Program-made: the position numbers and the translations under genes
Assembly (NCBI GenBank): GCA_030765525.1
Contig: JAVCCK010000020.1
Span: forward strand, 124,001-188,000
Length of the DNA: 64,000 bases
Direction: 5' to 3'
Origin: Candidatus Lernaella stagnicola
GTDB taxonomy: Bacteria; Lernaellota; Lernaellaia; Lernaellales; Lernaellaceae
Notes under the pieces: model-generated
Database searches by the model: none
Seen by the model: only the letters and a program-made list of their open reading frames with translations
Told to the model about the DNA's origin: nothing
In this document: piece after piece, positions 53,272 through 62,156 of the stretch
Numbering within the stretch: the stretch's first letter is position 1
Layout: every line of letters begins with the position of its first letter

Positions 53272-54698
53272 GCGGCGAACGCGTGGCCAAAAACAGCGTC
53301 GTGCTGATCGCCGCCGAAGTCGTCAAGAAGATCCTCGGCGTGGTGACGAGCATACTCATTGCCCGCGCCCTGGCGGTCGACGATTTCGGGCGGCTGCGCC
53401 TGGCGATGGCGCTCGTGGCGATTTTCGAAGTGCTCGCCAACTTCGGCCTCGGTCCCCTGTTGACCCGCGAAGTGGCCGGCACGCCGGAAAAGGGCGGCGA
53501 GACCTTCGGCTTGGTGCAGGGCATCAAGATGATTCTCGGGCTGTTGGCGGCTGCGGGGATGATCGGCTTTGCCGTGGTCAGCGGCTACGACGGCGCGACG
53601 CTGATCGCGGTGATCGTGGCGGCGGGCATCGTGTGGTTCAGCGCGTTGGAAGCCAGCGCGATCTCGCTGCTGGACGGCTATCAGAGCATGGGATGGTCCT
53701 CGGCAATCGGCGTGGTGCGCTCGACCTTGGTGTTGTTGGCGGTAGCCGTGGCGTTAGGCCGACACGGGGCATTGTACGGCGTGGTGGGCGCTTATTTGTT
53801 CGCGGCGGTGTTCAGCGCGGGGTTCGGCAATTTGCTGGTGGCGGGACGACTGCGCGGCGTTTCTATTCGCCCGCGGCTGGTTGGGGCGTGGCGGCAGATG
53901 CGTCAAGCGCTGCCGTTTTTGCTGATCGGCGTCGTATGGATGCTGCTTTTCCGCATCGACACGATCATGCTCGAGGCGTTGAAGAACGAGCAAAGCGTCG
54001 GCTTATACAGCAGTGGTTACGTGTTTTTCGAACTGTTGCTGGTCGTGCCGATTCTTTCGACGCGCGCGCTTTTTCCGGCCCTCACCGAGGCTCGTGCGAC
54101 TTCGCCGGAGCGGTGGCGCGAGTTGATGGGCGCCGCGTTGCGGATCTATTGGATACTGGCACTGCCCATAGCAATCGGCAGTTTTTTCGTGGGCGCGCGC
54201 TTCGTGCCGTTGTTGTACGGCGCCAAATATGCGGCGGGCGGATACGTCGTGCCGTTGCTGGGCAGTTACATTTTCTTGTGGTTCGGTACGATGACCGTGG
54301 GCTGGGCGCTTTCGGCGGCGGATCGTTTGGGCCTGGTGCTGCGCGGCAACGTGTTGGCGATGCTCGTGAATATCGCGGCCAATTTTTTGTTGATCCCACG
54401 GTTTGATTTCTTCGGCGCGGCCGTGGCGACGATCATCAGTGAAGCTGTGTTGCTGACGTACTTCCTCATCGTGCTGCGCCGGGAGGAAGGCGGGCTGCCG
54501 CGAGGGATTTTCCCGTGGCGGGCGTTACCGGCGGCAGCGGTGTTGGTGGCGGCGACCGCGGCGCTGCGATCGTTTCATCTGGCGCTGGTCATCATCGTCG
54601 GCGCGGTGTTATACCTGGGAGGCATTTGGGCGCTGGGCGCCCTGCGCGACCAGGAACTGGAAATCATCCGCCGACTCGTGAGGCGCAAACCGAGGTGA
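53268..54698 (+). CDS. Polysaccharide flippase (Wzx/MATE-like)
   Basis: About 476 residues with twelve to fourteen hydrophobic segments. Its start VAKNSVVLIAAEVVKKILGVVTSILIARAL and later FDFFGAAVATIISEAVL are typical of polysaccharide-exporting MOP flippases. It would move lipid-linked repeat units across the inner membrane. TTG 53268 overlaps the previous stop and has GAGAGG upstream; GTG 53283 is an alternative start. The stop overlaps the next gene by 4 bp. Confidence 0.88.
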   Translation: MSGERVAKNSVVLIAAEVVKKILGVVTSILIARALAVDDFGRLRLAMALVAIFEVLANFGLGPLLTREVAGTPEKGGETFGLVQGIKMILGLLAAAGMIGFAVVSGYDGATLIAVIVAAGIVWFSALEASAISLLDGYQSMGWSSAIGVVRSTLVLLAVAVALGRHGALYGVVGAYLFAAVFSAGFGNLLVAGRLRGVSIRPRLVGAWRQMRQALPFLLIGVVWMLLFRIDTIMLEALKNEQSVGLYSSGYVFFELLLVVPILSTRALFPALTEARATSPERWRELMGAALRIYWILALPIAIGSFFVGARFVPLLYGAKYAAGGYVVPLLGSYIFLWFGTMTVGWALSAADRLGLVLRGNVLAMLVNIAANFLLIPRFDFFGAAVATIISEAVLLTYFLIVLRREEGGLPRGIFPWRALPAAAVLVAATAALRSFHLALVIIVGAVLYLGGIWALGALRDQELEIIRRLVRRKPR

Positions 54699-56152
54699 TA
54701 CAACAAGACCCCCTCCGCCGCCTGCAAAAGCGCATGGGCTCATTCGCGCCCGTTCTGCTGCTGATTCTGTTTTGCGCGCTGCTGGGCATCGTATTGCTCA
54801 AGGTGCCTTGGTATTTCGTGATCGCGGGCTTCGTCGTGATCCTCGTGGCGTTGGCCGTGGTCGCCGAGCCTTACTACGGCGTGCTGCTCTACCTCATTTT
54901 GCTGTATGTGCGACCGGGCGATATGTTCCACGCCCTGACGCCGCTTCGCCTGACTTTGTTGGGCGTGTTGCTGCTGACCGGGGCGTTCGTGTTGCAGGTG
55001 CTGGTGTATCGACGGGTCAAGCCGATCATGAGCAAGCCGTTGGTTTTCATGGGTCTGTTTTTCTTGGTGATGCTCTGCTCGCTGCCGGGCAGTTTCTATC
55101 GCAGCGTGACACTTAGCAAAGTGATGGAAGTCGCGCGCATTGTCTACATGACCTATCTGATCGTTCACCTAGTACAGACAGTGTCGCAGGCACGGCGGTT
55201 TATGACGACCATGGTGCTGGTTATGGCGGGGTTGTCGACGACAATTTTCTTGCGCTTCGTGCTGTTTCCGGACACCCACATCGAAGGCAAGGGCGGTAGC
55301 GGCGGGATTGCCGGCGGATTCCTGGGCGACGGGAACGATTTCGCTTTGGCGCAAAACGTGATCCTGCCGTGGGCTATCGCGCTGGTCGGCACGACGCGCA
55401 GCAAGATCGGCAAGTTGTTTTTTATGTATTGCATCGTCATCGGGGCGCTCGCGGTGATCGTGACCTATTCCCGCGGCGGTTTCTTGGGCCTGATCTCGGT
55501 GTTCATTTTCTATTACCTGCTTTGGGTGATCCGCAACCGCGCCTACGCCCGTGGCATGATGCTGGGCTTGATCGCCGTCACGTTGACGGTTGTCGCCTTT
55601 ATCGCCTTTGCCCCCGACGATCTCAAGGATCGCGTGTCGGGCATTCAGGATTACGAGGAGGACGAAAGCGCGTTGGGCCGGCTCGATGCGTGGGGCGCCA
55701 GCGTTCGTATGTTCGTGGATCATCCGCTTTTCGGCGTCGGGGCCGGCGCGTTTGCCACAGCGTACGGAACGAAATATTTCCCCCCGGACGCCGTGGCGAG
55801 CAACTGGCGAGAGGCGCACAGTGTGTTTTTCCAGGTGCTGGGCGAGTTGGGAATTTCGGGGATTATTATCCTGTATGCGTTGGTCGGCGCCATTTTCTTC
55901 TTGGTGTACGGGCTGCGTTTTACGCGACTGGCTGATCGAGGCGAAGACGAGTGGTTTCACGCGGCCCGCGCCGCGGTGTTGATCAGCATTTGCGGTTGGC
56001 TCGTGTCGAGTATGTTTCTATCCGTGGCCTATTATCCGCATTTGTTCCTGTTGACCATGCTGGCCACGACGCTCAAGCGCATCGCGGTCGAGACGCCGCC
56101 GCTGATTCCGGAGTTCGTGGACGAGATCGAGGAAATCGATGAGATTGTATGA
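54695..56152 (+). CDS. O-antigen ligase/polymerase family membrane protein (Wzy/WaaL type)
   Basis: The 485-residue protein has about ten spans and a large external loop (about 350-400), as in O-antigen ligases and polymerases. The segment LYVRPGDMFHALTPLRLTL and GGFLGDGNDFALAQNVILPWA match the ligase-like proteins linked to exosortase-A loci. HSVFFQVLGELGISG stands near the C-terminus, where the family has its conserved His. GTG 54695 overlaps the flippase stop; ATG at about 54734 is possible. It overlaps the FemAB-like gene by 14 bp. Confidence 0.82.
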   Translation: MIQQDPLRRLQKRMGSFAPVLLLILFCALLGIVLLKVPWYFVIAGFVVILVALAVVAEPYYGVLLYLILLYVRPGDMFHALTPLRLTLLGVLLLTGAFVLQVLVYRRVKPIMSKPLVFMGLFFLVMLCSLPGSFYRSVTLSKVMEVARIVYMTYLIVHLVQTVSQARRFMTTMVLVMAGLSTTIFLRFVLFPDTHIEGKGGSGGIAGGFLGDGNDFALAQNVILPWAIALVGTTRSKIGKLFFMYCIVIGALAVIVTYSRGGFLGLISVFIFYYLLWVIRNRAYARGMMLGLIAVTLTVVAFIAFAPDDLKDRVSGIQDYEEDESALGRLDAWGASVRMFVDHPLFGVGAGAFATAYGTKYFPPDAVASNWREAHSVFFQVLGELGISGIIILYALVGAIFFLVYGLRFTRLADRGEDEWFHAARAAVLISICGWLVSSMFLSVAYYPHLFLLTMLATTLKRIAVETPPLIPEFVDEIEEIDEIV

Positions 56153-57173
56153 ACTAACCGATGCCAACCGCCACCGCTGGGACGCCTGGCTGGGGGGGCA
56201 ACCCACGAGCACGGTGTTTCACTGTACGGCGTGGCGGGACATCATCGCCGAGACCTTGCGGCATCAGCCGGTGTACCTCGTGGCGCAGGCGGGGGAGGAG
56301 ATACAGGGCGTCTTGCCGCTGTTTATTTTGCGGACGCGCTTGTTCGGCAACATGGCCGTGAGTATGCCTTTCCTGAACTACGGCGGTGTTGTCGCGGCGC
56401 AGGAAGAAGCGGCGGAGGCGCTGATGCGGCGGGCGCGTGAAGTGGCTGAGCGCTACGGCTGCAACTACGTGGAATACCGCCACCGGCATCTTCCGCCCGG
56501 CACCGAAGATTTGCCGACCAATACGTTCAAGGTGACCAGCATTCTCGACCTGAGCGGCGGTGTTGAGCGCGTGTGGAAAGAAGCGCTGCACCAAAACGTG
56601 CGGAACAAGGTGCGCAAAGCCGCGAAGAACGATGTGGTAGTACGGCGGGGCGTCGAACATCTGGATGCGTTCTACCGCGTGTTTGCGGTCGGGCAACGAA
56701 ATCACGGCACGCCGGTCTTGCCGCGCCGGTTTTTCGCGAAGATTGTCGAGCAGTTCGGCGACGCGGCCCATGTGTACGCCGCGTACCACGGGGCAGAGGC
56801 GATCGGCGGCAAGCTGACGATCGATTTCGGCTCGACGCGGTATTTCATTTGGTCGGCCAGCCGGCGCGAGGCGAACCGAATGGCCCCCGTGCCGGCGATG
56901 AACTGGCGGGCGATTCAAGACGCCGTCGATATCGGCTTGCAGACGGTCGATTTCGGTCGTTCGACACAGGGCACGTCGAGTGAAAAATTCAAGAAACACT
57001 GGGGCGTCGAAACCCAGCAGCTTTATTGGCAGTACCAACTGATTCACACCGAGCAGATGCCGGGCCTGAATACGAGCAACCCGAAATTCGAGTTGGCGAT
57101 TCGTGCTTGGAAGAAACTGCCGGTGTGGCTGACAACCCTTATCGGGCCGCCGCTGGCGCGGCTGTTGCCGTGA
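56139..57173 (+). CDS. FemAB/GNAT-like protein, exosortase-system type
   Basis: The 344-residue protein has a duplicated GNAT fold and the segments HCTAWRDIIAETLRHQPVYL and NVRNKVRKAAKNDVVVRRG. The tail NPKFELAIRAWKKLPVWLTTLIGPPLARLLP closely matches the conserved end of the FemAB proteins that accompany XrtA/PEP-CTERM systems. Substrate unknown; FemAB relatives move aminoacyl groups. No exosortase gene is in the window. ATG 56139 follows AGGAAATCG, and the next gene starts directly after the stop. Confidence 0.85.
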   Translation: MRLYELTDANRHRWDAWLGGQPTSTVFHCTAWRDIIAETLRHQPVYLVAQAGEEIQGVLPLFILRTRLFGNMAVSMPFLNYGGVVAAQEEAAEALMRRAREVAERYGCNYVEYRHRHLPPGTEDLPTNTFKVTSILDLSGGVERVWKEALHQNVRNKVRKAAKNDVVVRRGVEHLDAFYRVFAVGQRNHGTPVLPRRFFAKIVEQFGDAAHVYAAYHGAEAIGGKLTIDFGSTRYFIWSASRREANRMAPVPAMNWRAIQDAVDIGLQTVDFGRSTQGTSSEKFKKHWGVETQQLYWQYQLIHTEQMPGLNTSNPKFELAIRAWKKLPVWLTTLIGPPLARLLP

Positions 57174-58394
57174 GTGAATATGCGTAAGTTGCCGCCGGTT
57201 GGAACGCGTTTGCATTGGCAGGAACTGTGGGCGGCGTTGCGTGAAACGCCGGACGCCGAGGCGATCTTCGCCGAAGCGCTGCGGGAGCGGATTCCGTGCG
57301 AGGAAGTTTTCTTTTTCGGAAGCGGCCGCGCGGCGTTGGCGGCGATTCTTTCGGCGCTGCGTTCCATTCGCGAAGGTGACCGCGTCATCGTGCCCGCGTA
57401 TACCTGTTGGTCGGTGCCCGCGGCGATCGTGCGGGCGGGAATGCGCGTGCTGCCGGTCGACATCAAACCGGGTGAGATCGACTACGACTTCGAGCGCTTA
57501 GGGCAATTGGATTGGCGCGGCGTAACGGCGGTCGTATCGCCGAACCTGTTCGGGCTGCCCGGTGATCTGGATCGACTGGCCGCATTGTGCCAAGCCCATG
57601 GCGCGACGTTAATTGACGACGCGGCGCAGTCACTGGGCGCGTCGGTCGGGGGCCGCCCGGTGGGATCGTTCGGCGCGGCGGGGATCGTCAGCTTCGGGCG
57701 GGGCAAGAACATCACGGCCTTGGGTGGCGGCGCGGCGCTCGTGCGTGACGAGCAGTTACGTGCCGCGCTGGCCGAAAGTGCCGACGCATTCCGTGACGGC
57801 CCGGCGCCGAGCGCCTGGGAAGTGGTCGCGAAGGGCGGCGCCATGAGCGTGGCGCTATCTCCCAATCTGTTTGCGCTGGCCGAGCAATTGCCGGGCGTGG
57901 AAGTCGGGCGCACAGTATTTGACCCGGAATTCGCGACGCCGGCGCTCGGGGCCGCGCGGGCGGCTTTGGGCGCGGCGGTGCTCGAGCGGCTGCCGGAACT
58001 GAATAAACAGCGAGCGAATCTGGTGCGGTGGATCGACCAAATCTTACGAAGCAAGAAAGGCGTCATTCTGCCGATGCCGCGTACCGGCGCGGCGCCGGCG
58101 TGGTTGCGGCGGCCGATTCTAACCCAAGAGATCGGCAAGCGTGACGCGCTGCTCGCGGCGCTGATACAAGCCGGCATTGGCGCAACGGCAATGTATCCGG
58201 ACCCTGTGGCGGCCATCAAGGAACTGGAACCCGATCTGGATTTGCGCGGCGCGCCTTTTCCCGGCGCGAAGCGGTTTGCCCGAAGCGTGATTGTTCTGCC
58301 ACTGGTGGAGTCGTTGACGAAGGAAGACCTAAAAGCGTTGTCGCACGCCGTCACCGACGTAATGGGCAAGAAAGTAGGCGAACGATGGGCGTGA
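57174..58394 (+). CDS. DegT/DnrJ/EryC1-family PLP-dependent aminotransferase-like protein
   Basis: The 406-residue protein has FFFGSGRAALAAIL, VPAYTCWSVPAAIVRAG, LIDDAAQSLGAS with the cofactor Asp, and SFGRGKNITALGGG with the PLP Lys (near 185). Usually these enzymes aminate NDP-keto-sugars for surface glycans. It is placed between the FemAB-like and deacetylase genes, so an amino sugar in the glycan is inferred. GTG 57174 abuts the previous stop; ATG 57180 also possible. The end overlaps the next gene by 10 bp. Confidence 0.85.
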   Translation: MNMRKLPPVGTRLHWQELWAALRETPDAEAIFAEALRERIPCEEVFFFGSGRAALAAILSALRSIREGDRVIVPAYTCWSVPAAIVRAGMRVLPVDIKPGEIDYDFERLGQLDWRGVTAVVSPNLFGLPGDLDRLAALCQAHGATLIDDAAQSLGASVGGRPVGSFGAAGIVSFGRGKNITALGGGAALVRDEQLRAALAESADAFRDGPAPSAWEVVAKGGAMSVALSPNLFALAEQLPGVEVGRTVFDPEFATPALGAARAALGAAVLERLPELNKQRANLVRWIDQILRSKKGVILPMPRTGAAPAWLRRPILTQEIGKRDALLAALIQAGIGATAMYPDPVAAIKELEPDLDLRGAPFPGAKRFARSVIVLPLVESLTKEDLKALSHAVTDVMGKKVGERWA

Positions 58395-59413
58395 AAGGAC
58401 AGTTGCGCCGCATAGCGGCAGGCGTGGTCGGCGGCCTGGGAATGGGCCGCAGGATCGCGGGCTGGCTGGACTGTCACGCGGCCATTTTGGCTTATCATCG
58501 GGTGTTGGATCCGGAGCGGCACGATGTGGAGGCCGTCGAGCCGGGAATGTTCGTGACGCGCGAGACCTTCGCGGCGCACGTCGAGTTATTGCAGCAGCGC
58601 TTTCGCGTGGTGTCGTTGTCGGATTTGGTGCGGAAGCATTTGACCGGCGAGCCGGTCGAGTCGGGTACCGTGGCTGTTACGTTTGACGACGCGTGGCTGG
58701 ACACCTACGAAGTGGCCCACCCCTTGCTGCGAGCGGCGGGCTTGCCTGCTACCGTGTTTGTGCCCACGGCGTTGGTGGACGACGGGCACCGGTTTTGGTT
58801 TTCGCACGCGGCGGCGGCGACGAAGAACCTCTGGGAAATGCGCGATAGCTTAGCGGCCGCGTTTCCAGAGGAGAATGTGCCGGCGACGGCCGCCTTTCTT
58901 GTAGACCTCCTGGTGAGCAATCCACCGCGCACGGAGTACTTCCAGGCCATCTTGGGTGAGTTGAAGGAACTGTCGGACGCGCAACGTACCGAGGTGATCA
59001 CCTTCATCGAGGCCGTTACGGAAAAGAAGATCGAATTGCCTCCGGAGTTGGCGAGTTGGGAGCAACTGCGGCAAATGCATGCGGAGGGCTGGGAAATCGG
59101 CAGCCACACGGTCGGGCACCACATCCTCACGCAACTGAGCGCGGCGGAAGTGAAACACGAATTGGACGGAAGCAAGCGCGTGATCGAGCGCGAAATCGGC
59201 GAATCGCCGACCAACTTTTGCTACCCAAACGGCAATTACGATGAGCACACGAAGCGGGCCGTGCAGCGGGCCGGTTACGCGTGCGCGGTGACGACCGAAG
59301 CCGGTTTCGCCGACCCGCCAGCGGATTTGTTCGCCTTGCCGCGCCTGGGCGTCCACCAAGGCGTCGCGGCGACGGCCAACGGTCTGGAATTGTTGCTGTC
59401 GGGACTGGGGTAG
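58385..59413 (+). CDS. Polysaccharide deacetylase (NodB homology)
   Basis: The 342-residue protein has the NodB core: ILAYHRVLDPE, VTFDDAWLDTY with the catalytic Asp pair, and GSHTVGHHILT with the zinc His residues. NFCYPNGNYDE is a later block. It would remove N-acetyl groups from a glycan chain. There is a hydrophobic stretch near residue 10-25 but no clear signal. It is the last gene of the operon and ends 3 bp before the minus-strand peptidase. Confidence 0.87.
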   Translation: MGVKGQLRRIAAGVVGGLGMGRRIAGWLDCHAAILAYHRVLDPERHDVEAVEPGMFVTRETFAAHVELLQQRFRVVSLSDLVRKHLTGEPVESGTVAVTFDDAWLDTYEVAHPLLRAAGLPATVFVPTALVDDGHRFWFSHAAAATKNLWEMRDSLAAAFPEENVPATAAFLVDLLVSNPPRTEYFQAILGELKELSDAQRTEVITFIEAVTEKKIELPPELASWEQLRQMHAEGWEIGSHTVGHHILTQLSAAEVKHELDGSKRVIEREIGESPTNFCYPNGNYDEHTKRAVQRAGYACAVTTEAGFADPPADLFALPRLGVHQGVAATANGLELLLSGLG

Positions 59414-59416
59414 GGG

Positions 59417-60781
59417 CTAACCTACGAGCTTGTTCAGATACACCAAGCTCGTCTTGATTCCCTTCACGAAATTATCGAGATCGAAATGCTCGTTGGGCGC
59501 GTGGGCCTGTTCCGAGTTGAGCCCGAAGCCCATCAGCACCACCGGCTTGGTCATCATACGCGCCATGTCGGCGATGATCGGGATCGAACCGCCTTCGCGG
59601 GTGAAGACGCACTCGGCTCCGTACACTTCTTCCATTGCCTCGGCGGCCTTCCGCAGGGCCGGTTCAGTAAGCGGGCACAGGAATGGGAAGCCGCCGTGCA
59701 TTTCGATGATCTTTACTTTCACCGATGGCGGCGTGTGTTTCTCGACGTGGCGGCGGAACAGTTCGCCGATCTTATGCGGATCCTGATTCGGTACCAGGCG
59801 CATACTGACCTTGAGGCCGGCTTTGGCGGGCAGGACCGTCTTGGCGCCTTCTCCTTGGAAGCCACCCCAGATGCCGTTGGCGTCCAAGGTCGGGCGTGCG
59901 CCGAGGCGTTCCGCGGTCGTGAAGCCTGCTTCGCCGACTAACGCCGGTGCGGACGTTTCTTCGAGTACCCGTTCGTCACCGTTTGGCAGTTTGGCGTAGT
60001 TCGCTTGTTCTTCTTCGGTCACGTCGATGACATCGTCGTAGAAGCCCTCGATTGTGATGTGATGATCATCGTCTTTCATCGACGTGAGCAGCTTGGCCAA
60101 TTCGTTGAGGGGATTGGCCACCGCGCCGCCGTAGCTGCCGGAGTGCAGATCGCCGTCGGCGGCTTCCATTTCCAACTGGAAATAGGCGAGTCCGCGCAGC
60201 CCGTAACTGATGGACGGCTGGCCCTTGGCAATCATGCTCGAATCGGAAACGAGGATGACATCGCAATCAAGCAGGTCTTTGTTATCAGGCAACCACTCGG
60301 TGAGCGCAGGGCTGCCGACTTCTTCCTCGCCTTCGAAGAGTATTTTGATATTGACGGGCAATTCGCCGCGTAGTTTGAGTAGAGTTTCGAGTGCTTTGAC
60401 GTGGGTGAATAGCTGGCCCTTGTCGTCGGTTGTGCCGCGCGCCCAGATGATACCGTCTTTGATGACCGGTTCGAACGGCGGGCTGTCCCAGAGTTCGAGA
60501 GGGTCGACCGGCTGCACGTCGTAATGCCCGTAGATGAGTACAGTCGGGGCGCCGGCGGGTCCTTCGTGGTGTGCGTACACGAGCGGCTTGCCGGTCGTGG
60601 GCAATACCTGCACGTTATTCAGGCCGATGCTTTTGAGGTGGTCGGCCAGCCACTGGGCGGTTTGCCGGCAGGCGTCTTCCTTGTCGGCGTCGGAGCTGAT
60701 GCTTTCGAATCGCAAGAGTTCCTGGAGTTCTACTAGATAGGTCTCGAGGTTTTCGTCGACGTGTTTAAACAGGGTTTCCAT
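59417..60781 (-). CDS. M20-family metallopeptidase (dipeptidase)
   Basis: The 454-residue protein has IYGHYDVQP (zinc His), ARGTTDDKGQLFTH (bridging Asp), EGEEEVGS (catalytic Glu, zinc) and a C-terminal NEHFDLDNF (His). Layout and length match M20A/ArgE/DapE/CPG2 dipeptidases of the peptidase T-like group. Peptide preference is not readable. ATG 60781 has GGAGAGAG upstream. It follows the Lys/Pro-rich membrane gene by 13 bp. Confidence 0.92.
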   Translation of the reverse strand: METLFKHVDENLETYLVELQELLRFESISSDADKEDACRQTAQWLADHLKSIGLNNVQVLPTTGKPLVYAHHEGPAGAPTVLIYGHYDVQPVDPLELWDSPPFEPVIKDGIIWARGTTDDKGQLFTHVKALETLLKLRGELPVNIKILFEGEEEVGSPALTEWLPDNKDLLDCDVILVSDSSMIAKGQPSISYGLRGLAYFQLEMEAADGDLHSGSYGGAVANPLNELAKLLTSMKDDDHHITIEGFYDDVIDVTEEEQANYAKLPNGDERVLEETSAPALVGEAGFTTAERLGARPTLDANGIWGGFQGEGAKTVLPAKAGLKVSMRLVPNQDPHKIGELFRRHVEKHTPPSVKVKIIEMHGGFPFLCPLTEPALRKAAEAMEEVYGAECVFTREGGSIPIIADMARMMTKPVVLMGFGLNSEQAHAPNEHFDLDNFVKGIKTSLVYLNKLVG

Positions 60782-60794
60782 GGCTCTCTCCAGA

Positions 60795-62024
60795 TCAATT
60801 AAGGGTCCACATATATTTCTTGGCGATAGCGACGTACGGCTTGGTCGAAAGCAAGTACAGCACGTAACCTGAGCCGCCGCCCATGATAGAGCCGACGATT
60901 AAGCTGACGCCCATGGCGCTGAAGGTAATGCCGGGCACGGAGGTTGAGGCGAAATACGCCGTGAAGCCGAAGGCGATGCCAATCGCCGGCGCGAAGTAGG
61001 AATCGGCTCGCAACGGTCGGATCAAGTAGTCAATGAAACCGAAAATGAAGATGAATATCGCGCCGAGCAAGCTGATGATCAGGGGGAATTGGCGATCGTG
61101 GTACACCGCGTATTCGATATTCTCCGTCAAATCACCGCCGATTCGCGCCAACTGCATTTTGTATTCGCCGGGGCTGTCGACCCGCAGCGAGAAAAGCTTG
61201 GTCGTGTGGATCACATCAAGGTAACCGCGGCCGCGCTTACTCACGCGCCGCCGCTGGCGCTCTTGTTCGAATTTGCCCGGGAAGTTGTCGATTACGTCAA
61301 GTGTTTCCGGGGTCAGCAGGCGCATTTCGTACGTGCCGCTGAGTTTGTAGGTGCCGGCGCGTTGGACTTTCTTGGCTTCTTTTCCGGCCTTTTTCGCTTC
61401 CGCGACTTTTTCTTCCTCGTCGGCGAGCTTCTGCTGCTCGCGGTCCATTTCGGCGAAGTGCCCTTTCAAGTAAAGTGTGTACCGCGTACCGGGCAAATTG
61501 ATCGTGCCGGTCCCCGCTGTGGCTTTGATCGTGCCTTCGGCGACAGGCTTTCCCCAATCGGCGGCAAAATGAACAGCCGCGCCGCAAATGAGCAACGAGA
61601 CGGCGGCTCCGCCGAAGACGATGGCTTTAGCGAAGGGTTTGGTTAGCTGGCTTCGGTTCCGATAGACGGGCACGACGATGAAAAACAATATCGTTGCGCC
61701 GCCTGCGATGAGCATGAAGACCCCATCGAGTTGAAGGCCGTCGAAGAGGCTGGCATCGTATTTCGTAACGAAATGGGAAACCAAATACACGAGGAGCCAG
61801 GCTATGAACGGCACGATAACACTCGGCAGTTCGACGGCGGCCGCGATGCCTCGCTTAATTTTCGTGTCTTTGGCCTTTGGCGGCGTCGGGGTCGGCGGCG
61901 GAGGCTCGGGAGTCTGCGGCGGCGGATTCTCGGGAGTTTGCGGCGGCGGCGGTTGCTGAGCGCCGTTGGGTTGTTGTTTCTTCTTTTGAGAACGCTTGCC
62001 TTTTTTATCGCCCTTTTTTGCCAT
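60795..62024 (-). CDS. Membrane protein with Lys- and Pro-rich N-terminus, unknown family
   Basis: The 409-residue protein begins with a strongly basic stretch (KKGDKKGKRSQKKKQQ) and Pro-rich repeats to about residue 50. Two to three spans lie in residues 60-155. A soluble beta/charged domain of about 155 residues follows, with coiled-coil-like EEKVAEAKKAGKEAKKV, then three spans at the end. The basic tail would contact nucleic acid or phospholipid. ATG 62024 follows AGGGA. It heads a unit with the M20 peptidase. No family recognised. Confidence 0.6.
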   Translation of the reverse strand: MAKKGDKKGKRSQKKKQQPNGAQQPPPPQTPENPPPQTPEPPPPTPTPPKAKDTKIKRGIAAAVELPSVIVPFIAWLLVYLVSHFVTKYDASLFDGLQLDGVFMLIAGGATILFFIVVPVYRNRSQLTKPFAKAIVFGGAAVSLLICGAAVHFAADWGKPVAEGTIKATAGTGTINLPGTRYTLYLKGHFAEMDREQQKLADEEEKVAEAKKAGKEAKKVQRAGTYKLSGTYEMRLLTPETLDVIDNFPGKFEQERQRRRVSKRGRGYLDVIHTTKLFSLRVDSPGEYKMQLARIGGDLTENIEYAVYHDRQFPLIISLLGAIFIFIFGFIDYLIRPLRADSYFAPAIGIAFGFTAYFASTSVPGITFSAMGVSLIVGSIMGGGSGYVLYLLSTKPYVAIAKKYMWTLN

Positions 62025-62156
62025 GTCGTGTCCCTATCGAGTAGAGCCGAACAAAACTCGGGTTCGTATGTGATTAGGGTCGGCATAGTAGCGAGACCGT
62101 GGTAATTAATCCAGACAGTTTGCCAGAGTTTTCTGTTTTCCCGAAGGGAGCGCTTG

